64,000 nt of DNA from Iningainema tapete BLCC-T55 (GTDB lineage: Bacteria; Cyanobacteriota; Cyanobacteriia; Cyanobacteriales; Nostocaceae): assembly GCF_014698965.1 (NCBI RefSeq), contig NZ_JACXAE010000050.1, positions 45,439-109,438 of the forward strand. The letters are read 5' to 3'. Position 1 is the stretch's first letter. Each line of letters starts with the position of its first letter. Of the stretch, positions 1-9,322 are shown in pieces. Below the pieces are notes generated by a model. That model was not told where the DNA came from. It worked only from the letters and a program-made list of their open reading frames with translations, and made no database searches. A program made the translations under genes and the position numbers.

Positions 1-1
1 A

Positions 2-76
2 CGAGATTTTTGCAAACAACACGCTGATTGCTGTGAGGTACTTGATGACAAATGGAAAAATGACGATTACTTTTAA
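2..76 (+). pseudogene. Possible HigB-type toxin remnant, cut by the window edge
   Basis: An open frame enters from the left edge and stops at 76, overlapping the next gene's ATG by 17 bases. Its last residues (KWKNDDYF) resemble the end of HigB-family mRNA interferases, whose stop commonly overlaps the higA start. The stretch before it (RDFCKQHADCCEVLDD) looks more like the beginning of a HigB than the segment expected just before its C terminus, so I infer an internal deletion. Only 24 codons are visible, and an ordinary intact toxin C terminus is not excluded. Confidence 0.33.
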
Positions 77-464
77 CTCAGAAATTTACAGCCAATTACT
101 GTCTGAATATCAACCTCGGATTATCAAAACTGAAGAGGAAAACGAGAAATTCTTAGAAATTGTTGAAGAACTACTCTCTCGTTCTAATCTTACTTCAGAA
201 GAAGATGCTGTGTTGGAATTACTGGTAAGACTGATTGAAGATTTTGAAGATAAGCACTATCAGCTTAATACCTCAACACCAGGCTCAAGACTACTTCATT
301 TGATGGAGGCTCGGAGTTTAGAACCAGGTGATTTATTACAAGTTCTTGGTTCTAGTGAGGTTGTAGCAAAAGTTATTAATAATGAGTTAGAACTTACTCA
401 AGAACAAGCTGAGGTTTTGGGGGAGTTTTTTCACGTAGCCCCAAGCTTGTTTCTTTCAAAGTAG
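60..464 (+). CDS. higA: HigA-like antitoxin / XRE-type transcriptional regulator
   Basis: The protein has 134 residues. The N-terminal half is acidic and helical and the C-terminal half (from about residue 75, RLLHLMEARSLEPGDLLQVL) is a compact helix-turn-helix of the kind in HigA antitoxins, which bind their own promoter and neutralise a HigB RNase. The ATG at 60 is chosen because homologous proteins begin MTITF and because it overlaps the presumed toxin stop; a GTG at 33 is possible but lies inside that toxin frame. Degraded partial copies of this same gene lie at 1353-1575 and 2172-2226. Confidence 0.72.
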   Translation: MTITFNSEIYSQLLSEYQPRIIKTEEENEKFLEIVEELLSRSNLTSEEDAVLELLVRLIEDFEDKHYQLNTSTPGSRLLHLMEARSLEPGDLLQVLGSSEVVAKVINNELELTQEQAEVLGEFFHVAPSLFLSK

Positions 465-497
465 CGCGATCGCCTTCCCTAGACACCTAGTACAAAA

Positions 498-914
498 TTA
501 CGTAGAGGAAACTAAGGTGAGGAAATTTGCGGCAGTGACTATATATATACCTTGATAACTTCCTAATGGTAGTAAATGGCGTTTATCACCCGTAACAATG
601 TGAGTAGCGCTCTCGGCTACTGCACATTCCAAAATCATGTTATCATCGGGGTCAGTACTGACAACATTAAGAGTGTTGCTAATTGTCACAATCTGTGAAT
701 AGTTGAGAACCAGATTAGCAGTTGTCAGAGCATCTTGTGGTGAATATTCAAACTTGAGGAGCAGTTTTTCTTGAAATTCATCAAGAATTTCCTGGCAAGT
801 CACAGATTGAACTCTACCCTCGCTTGCAAGTTTTAAACACTGAAATGGTTTACCGTTTGGCGAGAGCAGGGCAGATATTAAAACATTAGTGTCAAAAACT
901 ACTACATAGCGCAT
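498..914 (-). CDS. PIN-domain toxin (putative ribonuclease)
   Basis: The protein has 138 residues and spans a whole PIN domain of the COG1569 type. The first acidic active-site segment is FDTNVLISALL near the N terminus. The later acidic cluster is DPDDNMILECAVAESA followed by THIVTGDKRHLL, the usual PIN ending. PIN toxins are Mg-dependent RNases held inactive by a small antitoxin. The start overlaps the end of the upstream antitoxin gene by 13 bases (the antitoxin tail and this ATG share ATGCGCTATGTAG), which supports translational coupling. Confidence 0.85.
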   Translation of the reverse strand: MRYVVVFDTNVLISALLSPNGKPFQCLKLASEGRVQSVTCQEILDEFQEKLLLKFEYSPQDALTTANLVLNYSQIVTISNTLNVVSTDPDDNMILECAVAESATHIVTGDKRHLLPLGSYQGIYIVTAANFLTLVSST

Positions 915-1156
915 TGCCTATCTTCATGTACGATGTCATCAATAAAATCATCGCGCTCCTCTTCAGACATAGTATCCCAATTTTTACCACGTTGTGCAGC
1001 AACATAACGCACCTTCTCTTGTCCATATCGGGATAATTCCTCCCACGTTTGCCACTGTTGTTTCTGTAAAAATTGAAATAGTTCGGCTTGCTTATTGGGC
1101 GATAGTTGTTTGACTAATTCAATTACCTGTTCTTCAGTCAGTGTTAGAGTTAGCAT
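902..1156 (-). CDS. Antitoxin partner of the PIN toxin
   Basis: A small acidic protein of 84 residues ([20 protein letters not shown]...) of the type encoded immediately before PIN toxins in cyanobacteria. Helical segments such as [11 protein letters not shown] and the acidic tail [15 protein letters not shown] are visible. The start at 1156 is set by a strong GGAGGT Shine-Dalgarno seven bases upstream. An in-frame ATG at 1171 overlaps that site and reading further upstream enters a uvrA fragment, so longer versions are artefacts. The fold is not recognised with certainty; function is inferred from position and the 13-base overlap with the toxin gene. Confidence 0.72.
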   Translation of the reverse strand: MLTLTLTEEQVIELVKQLSPNKQAELFQFLQKQQWQTWEELSRYGQEKVRYVAAQRGKNWDTMSEEERDDFIDDIVHEDRQCAM

Positions 1157-1186
1157 AGTTATTACCTCCATTTTTATTATGATTTG

Positions 1187-1349
1187 TAGGTGGATATTGC
1201 TGCAACACCTGCTTGAGATACTGCCCGGTATACGACTGAGAATTCTCCGCCACGTATTCAGGCGTACCCACAGCAATTACTTCTCCACCTTTATCGCCTC
1301 CTTCTGGTCCTAAATCTATCACCCAATCAGCACAATGGATTACATCTAA
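1187..1349 (-). pseudogene. Duplicated 3' end of uvrA
   Basis: Read on the minus strand this encodes [18 protein letters not shown] and onward to VLQQYPP, nearly identical to the last 55 or so residues of the UvrA encoded at 2282-5170. The DNA is also almost identical to 2297-2461, with scattered substitutions. It has no start and no remaining domain, so it is a non-functional copy. It abuts a higA shard on its right, the same pairing seen beside the real uvrA end. Confidence 0.88.
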
Positions 1350-1352
1350 TCT

Positions 1353-1575
1353 CTCGTTTTACCTTACTCCAGAAGAAGATGCTTTGTTGGAATTACTGGT
1401 AAGAGTGCCATACGAATTTTGAAGATAAGCTAATGAGCATTTAATTTGCATAACGAAAGGGCTGAAGCCCTTACTACAAAAGAGTTACTCTTGAAAAATG
1501 AATGACGATTAGCTTAAGCATTATCAACTTAATACCTCAACACCTGGCTCAAGTCTGCTTCATTTAATGGAGACA
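1353..1575 (+). pseudogene. Shards of a second higA-like gene, split by a MITE
   Basis: Bases 1353-1427 match about 173-255 of the intact higA gene (for example GAAGAAGATGCT and GGAATTACTGGTAAGA are shared), with a small deletion. Bases 1515-1575 resume at the next higA position (TTAATACCTCAACACCTGG) and run to about higA 308. The two pieces are contiguous in higA and are separated here only by the 91-bp element at 1426-1516. The reading frame is broken. The right-hand piece also supplies, on the opposite strand, the last codons of the transglutaminase-like gene. Confidence 0.82.
1426..1516. mobile_element. 91-bp MITE with TA target duplication (copy 1)
   Basis: The element has terminal inverted repeats AGCTAATNNNCATT and is flanked by TA on both sides. 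Because the host sequence (higA) is known, the empty site GAAGATAAGCA can be reconstructed and shows that exactly TA was duplicated, as expected for elements mobilised by IS630/Tc1-mariner transposases. An internal palindrome GGGCTGAAGCCC lies near the centre. A second full-length copy of identical length lies in the opposite orientation at 41440-41530, with about nine differences by eye. Confidence 0.88.
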
Positions 1576-2143
1576 AGGTAACATCTGGAAGATTAAGAAG
1601 TATATCATCCCATTTACTGTAAGTTTGTAAAACCTCTACAACCACTGGAAGTGGTTCAGAGAAAATATTCGGGAATTCTGCTTCTCCCGGAAATCGAATT
1701 TTAAAGGCTAATTGTTCTTTCGGGGGAACAAATTGAGCATCAACATCTTGACGATTTCCCCTAGCATCAACACGATACCAACCTATTTCAGGTAAGTATA
1801 TTGCATTGAAACCATGCAAGCTATAAGGTTCACCATTGTTGTTAATGCTCAATCTCTGATAGCAAAACCCTGCTGGAATCCCATTCGCTCTTAGTAATGC
1901 TGCTAGCAAATGACTCTTTGCATAGCAATAACCTGTTTTGTATTTGAGTACGTCTGAAGCTCTACAGGTTACAGGATTCATTTGGTAGTCGCAGCTATGA
2001 TAAATTTCATCCCGTACCCACTCAAAACAAGCTCGTGCGATCGCATCAATTGTTTGATGTCTTGATGCAATCTTATTCGCAAGTTCCACAACTATAGGAT
2101 TTTGCCAATCAACAACTTCACTCACCTGTAGATATTCTTCCAT
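1529..2143 (-). CDS. Transglutaminase-like (cysteine protease fold) protein
   Basis: About 204 residues with the transglutaminase-core triad in order: Cys in GYCYAKSHLLAALLR, His in SLHGFNAIYL, and Asp in WYRVDARGN. Proteins of this family act as cysteine peptidases or amidases on unknown substrates in bacteria. No signal peptide is seen. The ATG at 2143 is preferred (GAGGA eleven bases upstream); a TTG at 2167 would add eight residues. The stop and about the last 15 codons lie in DNA derived from the antisense strand of a higA shard, so the native C terminus may have been replaced. Confidence 0.8.
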   Translation of the reverse strand: MEEYLQVSEVVDWQNPIVVELANKIASRHQTIDAIARACFEWVRDEIYHSCDYQMNPVTCRASDVLKYKTGYCYAKSHLLAALLRANGIPAGFCYQRLSINNNGEPYSLHGFNAIYLPEIGWYRVDARGNRQDVDAQFVPPKEQLAFKIRFPGEAEFPNIFSEPLPVVVEVLQTYSKWDDILLNLPDVTLSPLNEADLSQVLRY

Positions 2144-2171
2144 ATTGCTCGTTTCCTCATCGCTCAAACCT

Positions 2172-2226
2172 TAATTCAGAAATTTATAGCAAATTACTGG
2201 TAAGATTGAGGACTTTGAAGATAAAT
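2172..2226 (+). pseudogene. Third higA shard, internally deleted
   Basis: The segment TTCAGAAATTTATAGCAAAT matches the start of higA (about 78-100) and then jumps to higA 222-255 (GGTAAGATTGAGGACTTTG). Both junction sides in the intact gene carry AATTACTG, so a deletion between two short direct repeats explains it. No coding capacity remains. Confidence 0.75.
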
Positions 2227-2243
2227 AAAAATCGCACCTCCAA

Positions 2244-2274
2244 GATCCCCGACTTCTTTAAGAAGTCGGGGATC
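2244..2274. repeat. Perfect 15-bp palindrome, possible terminator of uvrA
   Basis: GATCCCCGACTTCTT and AAGAAGTCGGGGATC are exact reverse complements separated by one base. This palindrome family is widespread in cyanobacterial genomes. It lies eight bases past the uvrA stop on the minus strand and could form a stable hairpin at the 3' end of that transcript, but no clear U-tract follows. Confidence 0.75.
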
Positions 2275-2281
2275 TGATTCC

Positions 2282-5170
2282 TCAATTTGCAGCAGACACT
2301 GGTGGATACTGCTGCAATACCTGCTTGAGATACTGCCCGGTATACGACTGAGAATTCTTCGCCACGTCTTCTGGTGTACCCACAGCAATTACTTCTCCAC
2401 CTTTATCGCCACCTTCTGGTCCTAAATCTATCACCCAATCAGCACAACGTAGCACATCTAAGTTGTGTTCAATCACTAAAATTGAATTACCTTTATCCAC
2501 CAAACGTTGCAATACATCTAACAACTTATGAACATCATAAAAAGATAAACCTGTCGTAGGTTCATCAATTAAATAAAGCGTCTTACCAGTAGCACGGCGT
2601 GATAATTCCGTTGCCAATTTCACTCGCTGCGCTTCACCACCAGATAACGTCGTCGCTGGTTGTCCTAATTTAACATATCCCAAACCAACATCAAGCAAAG
2701 TTTGTAATTTATTCACCGCTTTAGGAATATTTTTAAAAAACTCCAAACTTTCCTCAACTGTCATATTGAGAACATCAGAAATAGACTTGTCTTTGTACTT
2801 CACTTGCAAAGTTTCCCGGTTATATCTCGCACCTTTGCAAACTTCACACTGCACATAAACATCCGGCAAAAAATTCATTTCAATGACATTCACACCCTGT
2901 CCGCTGCAAGCCTCACAACGTCCACCTTTGACATTAAAAGAAAACTGCCCTGGCTTATAACCCCTAGCTTTAGCTTCTACTGTTTGCGAAAATACATCAC
3001 GAATCACATCAAAAACACCAGTGTAAGTCACAGGATTAGAACGCGGTGTTCTACCAATAGGCGATTGATCGATCACAATTGCTTTATCAATAGCACTCAA
3101 TCCCTGAATTCCATCTATTTCTTTAGGAAAAGGAACCTTCTTAGTAAGATGATGTTGCAGTGCAGGGTAAAGTAACTCATTAATTAGCGTAGATTTACCA
3201 GAACCAGAAACACCAGTTACAGCAACAAGCTTACCCAAAGGTATTTCCACATTGATATTCTTTAAATTATTGCGGTAGGCATTCTTAATTATGAGACTAA
3301 TGCCATTTCCCTCTCTGCGCGTAGCAGGAGTATAAATCATCCGCCTTCCAGACAAATAAGCACCCGTGAGAGAATCTTCCGCCGCCAACAAAGCTTCTAA
3401 ATCACCCTCAGCGACAATATTACCCCCATTAACACCAGCCCCAGGACCAATATCAACAACGTGATCGGCAGCACGAATAGTTTCTTCATCATGCTCCACC
3501 ACAATCAAAGTATTACCCAAATCGCGCAACTTAATCAAAGTTTGCAGCAACCGCCCATTATCCCGTTGATGCAAACCAATACTCGGTTCATCCAACACAT
3601 ACAAAACCCCAGTTAACCCAGAACCAATCTGAGTAGCCAAACGAATCCGTTGCGCCTCACCACCCGAAAGCGTCATCGCCGGACGATCCAACGTCAAATA
3701 ATCCAACCCCACATCCAGCAAAAACTGCAACCTCGCCCTAATCTCCCGCAACACCAAATCAGCAATTTGCAACTGGCGATCGCTCAACCTCAACCCATCA
3801 ATCCTCCGCCGACACTCCCCAATCGAAACCCCAGTCAACTCCAAAATCCCAAACTGTCCCAACCGTACCGCCAAAGCCTCCGGCTTCAACCGCTTCCCCC
3901 CACACACCTCACACGGCTGATCCACCAAATACTGCTCCAACTTTTGCTTAACTAACTCCGAACCCCCCTCATACTGCCGCTGCAAAATCGGAATCACCCC
4001 ACCAAACTCCTCCTTAGAAGCCCTCCGCGTCTGGGCGGTTCCTTCTCCAAACAAAACCACCCCTCGCTGCTCATCACTCAAATCACACCACAGCGACTGC
4101 AACTCAAACCCATACACCTGCCCCACCTTATACAATAACTCCAGATAATAAGAATTCTCCTTCTCCGACCAAGGAGCGATCGCCGAATACACAGGCGCTT
4201 GAGGATCTGGAACCACCAACTCCGGTGAAAACCTCTTCAAACTACCAAGACCATGACAATGAGGACAAGCACCATAAGGAGAATTAAACGAAAACAAACG
4301 CGGCGATAACTCCTCCATCACCGCCCCATGTTCTGGGCAAGCAAAATTCTCCGAAAACACCAACTCCGATGGTAATTCTTTCTCTTCTGTATCCTTTATA
4401 ATCTCAATAACCGCAATTCCACTAGATTGACGCAGACAAGTAGAAAGAGAATCAACCAAACGCTCCTGAATACCAGGCTTTTTCACCAAACGGTCAATTA
4501 CCACTTCTATCGTGTGTGTAACATTTTTATCTAACTCAATCGCATCAGACAACTCTCGTACCTCACCATCCACCCGCACGCGGACAAAACCTTGAGATGC
4601 AAGACTAGATAAAAGTTTGGTGTGAGTACCTTTCTTACCCCGAACTACTGGGGCGAGAATTTGAAAGCGGGTGCGATCTGGTAGTGCTAAAATCTGATCG
4701 CACATCTGATCTATAGTTTGGGGAGCGATACAGCGATCGCAGTGAGGACAATGAGGTTCACCTGCCCTGCCATACAACAAACGTAGGTAGTCATAAATTT
4801 CCGTCACCGTTCCCACAGTAGAACGGGGGTTATGAGAAGTAGACTTTTGATCGATGGAAATTGCCGGACTTAAACCCTCAATGGCTTCAACATCAGGTTT
4901 ATCTAACTGTCCGAGAAATTGCCGCGCATAGGCACTTAGTGATTCTACGTAGCGACGTTGCCCTTCGGCGAAAATTGTATCAAATGCCAAGGAAGATTTG
5001 CCAGAACCAGAAACACCAGTGAAGACAATTAGGCGATCGCGTGGCAATTCCAAGTCAACATTTTTCAGATTGTGCTGTCTAGCACCCCGAATACGAATTG
5101 TATTTTGGCTGTTGACGTGAGTGGGAGGAAGATGTCCATTTAAGGATGCAGCTAATTGGGTGTTTGACAT
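2282..5170 (-). CDS. uvrA: UvrABC excinuclease subunit A
   Basis: The 962-residue ATPase that recognises bulky DNA damage and loads UvrB in nucleotide excision repair. Two ABC modules are complete: Walker [13 protein letters not shown] near residue 50 and [12 protein letters not shown] near 640; signatures [12 protein letters not shown] and [12 protein letters not shown]; Walker [16 protein letters not shown] and [11 protein letters not shown]. Zinc-binding clusters are visible ([24 protein letters not shown]...CEVCKG). The start MSNTQLA at 5170 is chosen because the 25 codons upstream do not resemble UvrA. Length is slightly above the usual 940. A copy of its 3' end is at 1187-1349. Confidence 0.97.
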   Translation of the reverse strand: MSNTQLAASLNGHLPPTHVNSQNTIRIRGARQHNLKNVDLELPRDRLIVFTGVSGSGKSSLAFDTIFAEGQRRYVESLSAYARQFLGQLDKPDVEAIEGLSPAISIDQKSTSHNPRSTVGTVTEIYDYLRLLYGRAGEPHCPHCDRCIAPQTIDQMCDQILALPDRTRFQILAPVVRGKKGTHTKLLSSLASQGFVRVRVDGEVRELSDAIELDKNVTHTIEVVIDRLVKKPGIQERLVDSLSTCLRQSSGIAVIEIIKDTEEKELPSELVFSENFACPEHGAVMEELSPRLFSFNSPYGACPHCHGLGSLKRFSPELVVPDPQAPVYSAIAPWSEKENSYYLELLYKVGQVYGFELQSLWCDLSDEQRGVVLFGEGTAQTRRASKEEFGGVIPILQRQYEGGSELVKQKLEQYLVDQPCEVCGGKRLKPEALAVRLGQFGILELTGVSIGECRRRIDGLRLSDRQLQIADLVLREIRARLQFLLDVGLDYLTLDRPAMTLSGGEAQRIRLATQIGSGLTGVLYVLDEPSIGLHQRDNGRLLQTLIKLRDLGNTLIVVEHDEETIRAADHVVDIGPGAGVNGGNIVAEGDLEALLAAEDSLTGAYLSGRRMIYTPATRREGNGISLIIKNAYRNNLKNINVEIPLGKLVAVTGVSGSGKSTLINELLYPALQHHLTKKVPFPKEIDGIQGLSAIDKAIVIDQSPIGRTPRSNPVTYTGVFDVIRDVFSQTVEAKARGYKPGQFSFNVKGGRCEACSGQGVNVIEMNFLPDVYVQCEVCKGARYNRETLQVKYKDKSISDVLNMTVEESLEFFKNIPKAVNKLQTLLDVGLGYVKLGQPATTLSGGEAQRVKLATELSRRATGKTLYLIDEPTTGLSFYDVHKLLDVLQRLVDKGNSILVIEHNLDVLRCADWVIDLGPEGGDKGGEVIAVGTPEDVAKNSQSYTGQYLKQVLQQYPPVSAAN

Positions 5171-5288
5171 AACGGCTGGCTGGAAGATGGCGGACGCGAA
5201 ACAGTTCTTAATATTATCATTGTTGCCCTTATCATAGTAGAACAAAAGTACTGCATTTGACCGCTTTCTCAGTTTGTTTGGATCGGGT

Positions 5289-5903
5289 ATGAAAAGTCAC
5301 CAGTTATCAGCTATCGTCCTAGCAGGGGGTAAGAGTTCTCGCATGGGGCAGGATAAAGCCTTGATTCCTATCAATGGCGTGCCTATGTTGCAGTTGGTTT
5401 GTCAAGTTGCCCAAAGTTGTGCTGATACAGTTTATGTTGTTACTCCTTGGCAAGAACGGTATCAACACTTGCTCATGCCTAAGTGCCAGTTTATCCGAGA
5501 AGTGTCTTCACCCCCCAACCCCCCTTTACAAGGGGGGCAGGGGGGTGGTCCTTTAGTTGGGTTTGCTCAAGGATTGGTGCATGTGCAAACTGAATGGGTG
5601 CTGCTGTTAGCTTGCGATTTGCCTAAGTTGCAAGCTGGTGTGCTGCAAAGATGGGCGGATTTTCTTGATGAGGTGGGGGATGAGGCGATCGCTGCTCTTG
5701 CTCACCATAATAAAGGATGGGAGCCTTTGTGTGGTTTTTATCGTCGTCGCTGCTTATCATGTTTGAATGATTTTGTCAATCAGGGGGGGCGGTCTTTTCA
5801 AGAGTGGTTGAAGCTGCATCCTGTGCAGGTTTTGCCTTTGGTGGAGTCGGAGATGTTTTTTAATTGTAATACTCCGGAGGATTTGGATATGAATGTTGAT
5901 TAA
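5289..5903 (+). CDS. mobA: Molybdenum cofactor guanylyltransferase
   Basis: A 204-residue protein transferring GMP from GTP to molybdopterin. It shows the nucleotidyltransferase signature [20 protein letters not shown] at residues 13-32, the [10 protein letters not shown] segment, and the metal-binding [12 protein letters not shown] 5289 is chosen; a TTG at 5274 adds five residues without similarity. Residues 74-86 ([13 protein letters not shown]) are encoded by a palindromic repeat inserted in frame just before GPLVGF, probably as a surface loop. It is divergent from uvrA across a 118-base gap. Confidence 0.88.
   Translation: MKSHQLSAIVLAGGKSSRMGQDKALIPINGVPMLQLVCQVAQSCADTVYVVTPWQERYQHLLMPKCQFIREVSSPPNPPLQGGQGGGPLVGFAQGLVHVQTEWVLLLACDLPKLQAGVLQRWADFLDEVGDEAIAALAHHNKGWEPLCGFYRRRCLSCLNDFVNQGGRSFQEWLKLHPVQVLPLVESEMFFNCNTPEDLDMNVD
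5510..5546. repeat. C-run/G-run palindromic repeat inside mobA
   Basis: Two runs of six C, then TT, a TAC loop, then AA and two runs of six G form a near-perfect hairpin. A sibling of the same family is at 60882-60910 in an intergenic region. Here it is translated in frame as a Pro- and Gly-rich insertion. Confidence 0.85.
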
Positions 5904-6000
5904 AGAAAATAATTGTAATTGTTGTAGGTTTTCAGTTTACAATGTGGGTTTATATTGGCAGTTATGGGTGACTGTGGGTTTATAGCCTTTGTTGGCAGGT

Positions 6001-6519
6001 ATGAAACATACTCTTTCGGTACTTGTAGAAGATGAGGCGGGGGTTCTCTCCCGTATTGCTGGGTTGTTTGCCCGTCGCGGTTTTAATATTGAAAGTCTTG
6101 CTGTTGGTCCTGCTGAGCAATCGGGTGTTTCTCGGATTACGATGGTTGTACCGGGTGATGATCGGGTGATTGAGCAATTGACTAAGCAGTTGTATAAGTT
6201 GATTAATGTTCTTAAGGTGTTGGATGTGACGGAGACTCCTTGTGTGGAGCGAGAGTTGATGTTGCTGAAGGTACATGCTAATAGTACTACTCGTTCGGAA
6301 ATTGTTGAATTGGCTCAGATTTTCCGGGCGCGAGTGGTTGATGTGGCGGAAGATTCTCTGACTTTGGAGGTGGTGGGAGATCCGGGGAAGATGGTGGCGA
6401 TCGTGCAAGTGCTGCAAAAGTTTGGTTTGAAGGAAATAGCTCGCACAGGCAAGATTTCTTTGACTCGCGAGTCGGGTGTGAATACTGAGTTGCTCAAGTT
6501 GTTGGAGGCTAAGGTTTAG
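6001..6519 (+). CDS. ilvN: Acetolactate synthase small (regulatory) subunit
   Basis: A 172-residue regulatory subunit for branched-chain amino acid synthesis, with an N-terminal ACT domain ([20 protein letters not shown], then [15 protein letters not shown]) that binds valine and a C-terminal ALS_ss_C domain (ELMLLKV...[15 protein letters not shown]). Length is typical of IlvN/IlvH. ATG 6001 is preferred to TTG 5989. The catalytic subunit is not in this window, as is usual for cyanobacteria, where the two genes are often unlinked. Confidence 0.95.
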   Translation: MKHTLSVLVEDEAGVLSRIAGLFARRGFNIESLAVGPAEQSGVSRITMVVPGDDRVIEQLTKQLYKLINVLKVLDVTETPCVERELMLLKVHANSTTRSEIVELAQIFRARVVDVAEDSLTLEVVGDPGKMVAIVQVLQKFGLKEIARTGKISLTRESGVNTELLKLLEAKV

Positions 6520-7226
6520 TTGGGTATTCGAGCAGTTGAAATCATAATGGCAAACTGTTCGAGTACCTCACCACTAGGTAAAATTTACTACTAACCATCT
6601 CTACTTCATAAAATCTTTACAGAGTTTAGTAGTATTACTAGTGACTTGAGGTTTTAAATACTTGCTCTGTAAGCTTTTGAGTTAACTTATACGTAAATTC
6701 AATAAGCTTTACAGATTCTTCTTCAAAGACAGTGTGAAAATACAGATATTTAATATAATATCAATTATTGATGTAGATTGTGTAAAAGGTTAAAACTTTA
6801 GGTTATTACTGACTGAATAAGTAAAAAATTTGTGCTGTAAGCACTAGATTTTAAAGATACTTGAGTTAAATTTAAGGTAAACTGCATAATTTTTACATAT
6901 TTATCTAAAATACTTGGTTAAAAGATAAAGTTTGATGTAATATTAAGAAGATTAAAAGTTGTCTTAAAGTTTTAAACAAGGGTGTAGGGTAATAGACAAC
7001 TTAGCTATCTCTGTAGCATAAATGCTGATAGCGCTTTAAATATTACCAAAGATTTACCGACTCTGTTACTTTTAGCAGAGTGAAATTTAACATAATAGAA
7101 TTCAAGATTTTTGTAAATCAGGTTGCGAAAATCGATGTAACTTATGTGTGGATTGCTCCCTAGACTAGACTGGTGTTTCAGGGCTGAAGTTTTATTTATG
7201 TTTGCAGTGAGCAAAGAGGGTTATTC
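6520..7226. other. 707-base AT-rich gap before polysaccharide locus A
   Basis: No gene is supported. The region is strongly AT-rich and contains a loose inverted repeat (CTGTAAGCTT at 6667 and AAGCTTTACAG near 6703) and a short palindrome ATCAATTATTGAT at 6760-6772. It is the most likely place for the promoter and leader of locus A, but no convincing -35/-10 pair could be singled out. Confidence 0.5.
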
Positions 7227-9245
7227 ATGGCTTCTCACTGGGTTTTGCCAACATTGGCTAATACTTTATTGAGCAAATTGCTGAAACTGAGAAACCATCA
7301 TTTATTTATTTGCGATCTTGTTGGTTTTTCAGTCATACCTTTGCTATCTCTGGTTTTGCACTTAGATGGCAATCTGGCGATCAAAAGCTACTTACCGCAG
7401 ATCAGTCAGGCAACAATCCTGTTTTTATCGGTAAAGGTTGGTGTATTTTGGAGATTTGGTTTTTATAGACGTTATTGGCGGTATGCGAGCATTGAAGAAC
7501 TGATATTTATCGCTAGGCTGATGGCAGCAGCAGTGTTTATTCAAACCCTATTGTTTTATGTTGCTCAAAAGCTACCATACTTTACTCTTGATAAACTGCC
7601 ACAATTGCTACCATTTATCGACGGGTTGCTTTCGAGTATTTTGGTTGTGGCGCTGCGTTTCAGTGTTCGGGTGGTGGAAATCAGCAATCTTCGCGCCGAA
7701 TTAAATGCACGAGAGCGCGTACTGATAGTGGGTGCTGGGAGCGCCGGGGTTTCGCTTGTACAAGAAATGCGCAGAAATCCCCAACAGGGTTTTCATCCGG
7801 TGGCTTTCATTGACGATGATCCACAAAAGTTAAACGCACGTATTTGCGGAATTCTGGTAGTAGGCGATCGCAAAGAAATTCCTGAGATAGTGAAATCTCT
7901 AGACATTCATAAAGTAATCATTGCCATGCCTTCAGTTGCCGGACAAGTGATTCGGGAAATCGTAGATATTTGTAAAGTAACAGGAATTCAAACTAGCACA
8001 TTACCAGGGATACATGAAATTCTCAATGGTCGTGTGCGGGTAGACAGCATTCGCGATGTGCGCATTGAGGATTTGCTCAGACGTGAACCTGTACAGACGG
8101 ATATTGCTCGGGTTTCCCAATTCCTCCAAGGCAAGAAAGTGCTAATTACAGGCGCAGGTGGGTCAATTGGTAGCGAACTTTGCCGTCAAATTTTTAAGTG
8201 CCGCCCCTCTTCCATGATGCTAGTGGGACACGGAGAAAATTCTGTGTTCAATATCCAACAAGAACTAGAACAACTGATCCAAGTACTTCAAAACGATGGC
8301 ACACAAAGATACACTCCCAGTCTGTTTACGTTCATCGGCGATATTCGCTCGGAGGAGAGACTAAAACAAGCTTTTGAACGATTTCAACCTGACGTAATTT
8401 TCCATGCAGCAGCTCATAAGCATGTCCCCCTGATGGAATTAAATCCTTCAGAAGCAATTACAAACAATGTGCAGGGAACAAAAAATTTGCTGCAACTGGC
8501 GCTGCAATACGATGTGAAAAATTTTGTGATGATTTCGACAGATAAGGCGGTCAATCCCACAAATATCATGGGAGCCAGTAAGAGAGTTGCGGAAATGTTA
8601 GTGCTGCAAGCTGCAAAACAAAGTGGCTTGCCTTATGTTGCTGTGCGCTTTGGTAACGTTTTAGGCAGTCGCGGTAGTGTGGTTCCTACTTTCCAAAAAC
8701 AAATTGCCGCAGGTGGTCCAGTAACAGTTACCCATCCGGATATCTGTCGCTATTTCATGACTATCCCAGAGGCTGTTCAACTGGTTTTGCAAGCTGCTGT
8801 ACTTGGTCGCGGTGGTGAGGTTTTAATGCTAAATATGGGTAAATCGGTCAAGATTGTTGATTTGGCAAAGGAATTAATTCGCCTTTCGGGATATGAAGTA
8901 GACAAAGACATTGACATTGTGTTTACGGGGTTGCGACCTGGGGAAAAGTTATTTGAGGAACTGTTCATTCCTGGTGAGGAGTATGAACCAACTCAACACG
9001 AAAAACTGTTTGTTGTCAAAAATGCCAGTCGCATTATTCCGGAAAATTTAGGTGTTACTGTGGAGGCAGTGTGTAAAGCTGCAGCTAAAAATGATGCGAA
9101 TTATATCCGGTTTTTGTTAAAACAATTGGTAACGGGATACAAACCTAAAAACTTAGAAAATCTTGTGCTAGCTGATGGTTCAACAAATAGTCCTGTCGTG
9201 ACGACGCCAACGCCCAATGTGAATATTCTTTCCACAAAACTATGA
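7227..9245 (+). CDS. CapD/FlaA1-type nucleoside-diphosphate-sugar dehydratase/epimerase
   Basis: A 672-residue membrane-anchored enzyme converting UDP-GlcNAc-type sugars (4,6-dehydration or epimerisation) for surface polysaccharides. Four membrane segments fill the first 150 residues. A first Rossmann motif VLIVGAGSAGVSL is at about 165 and the catalytic NAD-binding domain starts at about 304 (VLITGAGGSIGSELC). The active-site stretch reads STDKAVNPTNIMGASKR, the Met-variant SxnMxxxK of the WbpM/CapD family. It is preceded by AAAGAGGG as ribosome-binding site and opens locus A. Confidence 0.93.
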   Translation: MASHWVLPTLANTLLSKLLKLRNHHLFICDLVGFSVIPLLSLVLHLDGNLAIKSYLPQISQATILFLSVKVGVFWRFGFYRRYWRYASIEELIFIARLMAAAVFIQTLLFYVAQKLPYFTLDKLPQLLPFIDGLLSSILVVALRFSVRVVEISNLRAELNARERVLIVGAGSAGVSLVQEMRRNPQQGFHPVAFIDDDPQKLNARICGILVVGDRKEIPEIVKSLDIHKVIIAMPSVAGQVIREIVDICKVTGIQTSTLPGIHEILNGRVRVDSIRDVRIEDLLRREPVQTDIARVSQFLQGKKVLITGAGGSIGSELCRQIFKCRPSSMMLVGHGENSVFNIQQELEQLIQVLQNDGTQRYTPSLFTFIGDIRSEERLKQAFERFQPDVIFHAAAHKHVPLMELNPSEAITNNVQGTKNLLQLALQYDVKNFVMISTDKAVNPTNIMGASKRVAEMLVLQAAKQSGLPYVAVRFGNVLGSRGSVVPTFQKQIAAGGPVTVTHPDICRYFMTIPEAVQLVLQAAVLGRGGEVLMLNMGKSVKIVDLAKELIRLSGYEVDKDIDIVFTGLRPGEKLFEELFIPGEEYEPTQHEKLFVVKNASRIIPENLGVTVEAVCKAAAKNDANYIRFLLKQLVTGYKPKNLENLVLADGSTNSPVVTTPTPNVNILSTKL

Positions 9246-9322
9246 GGGGCATAAATAGGTCGTAAAAAATTCGTACATTGACACAAATAAACGTGGTTTA
9301 AAGACAACGCAAAGTAGACGTG

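Noticed and set aside
1134..1322. Minus-strand frame beginning MIDLGPEGG as a small gene
   Set aside because: It is the duplicated uvrA 3' end read from an internal Met; treated as a pseudogene fragment instead.
3650..3955. Plus-strand frame of 101 codons, rich in Pro, Gln and Arg
   Set aside because: It is the antisense shadow of uvrA; the composition is an artefact of reading the opposite strand and there is no ribosome-binding site.
5510..5546. G-run/C-run repeat as a G-quadruplex regulatory element
   Set aside because: It belongs to an interspersed palindrome family and has only two G-runs per strand side; a hairpin explains it more simply.
5980..6417. Minus-strand frame of 145 codons opposite ilvN
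   Set aside because: Composition (His-, Asn- and Arg-rich) is not protein-like and it lies fully antisense to a clear ACT-domain gene.
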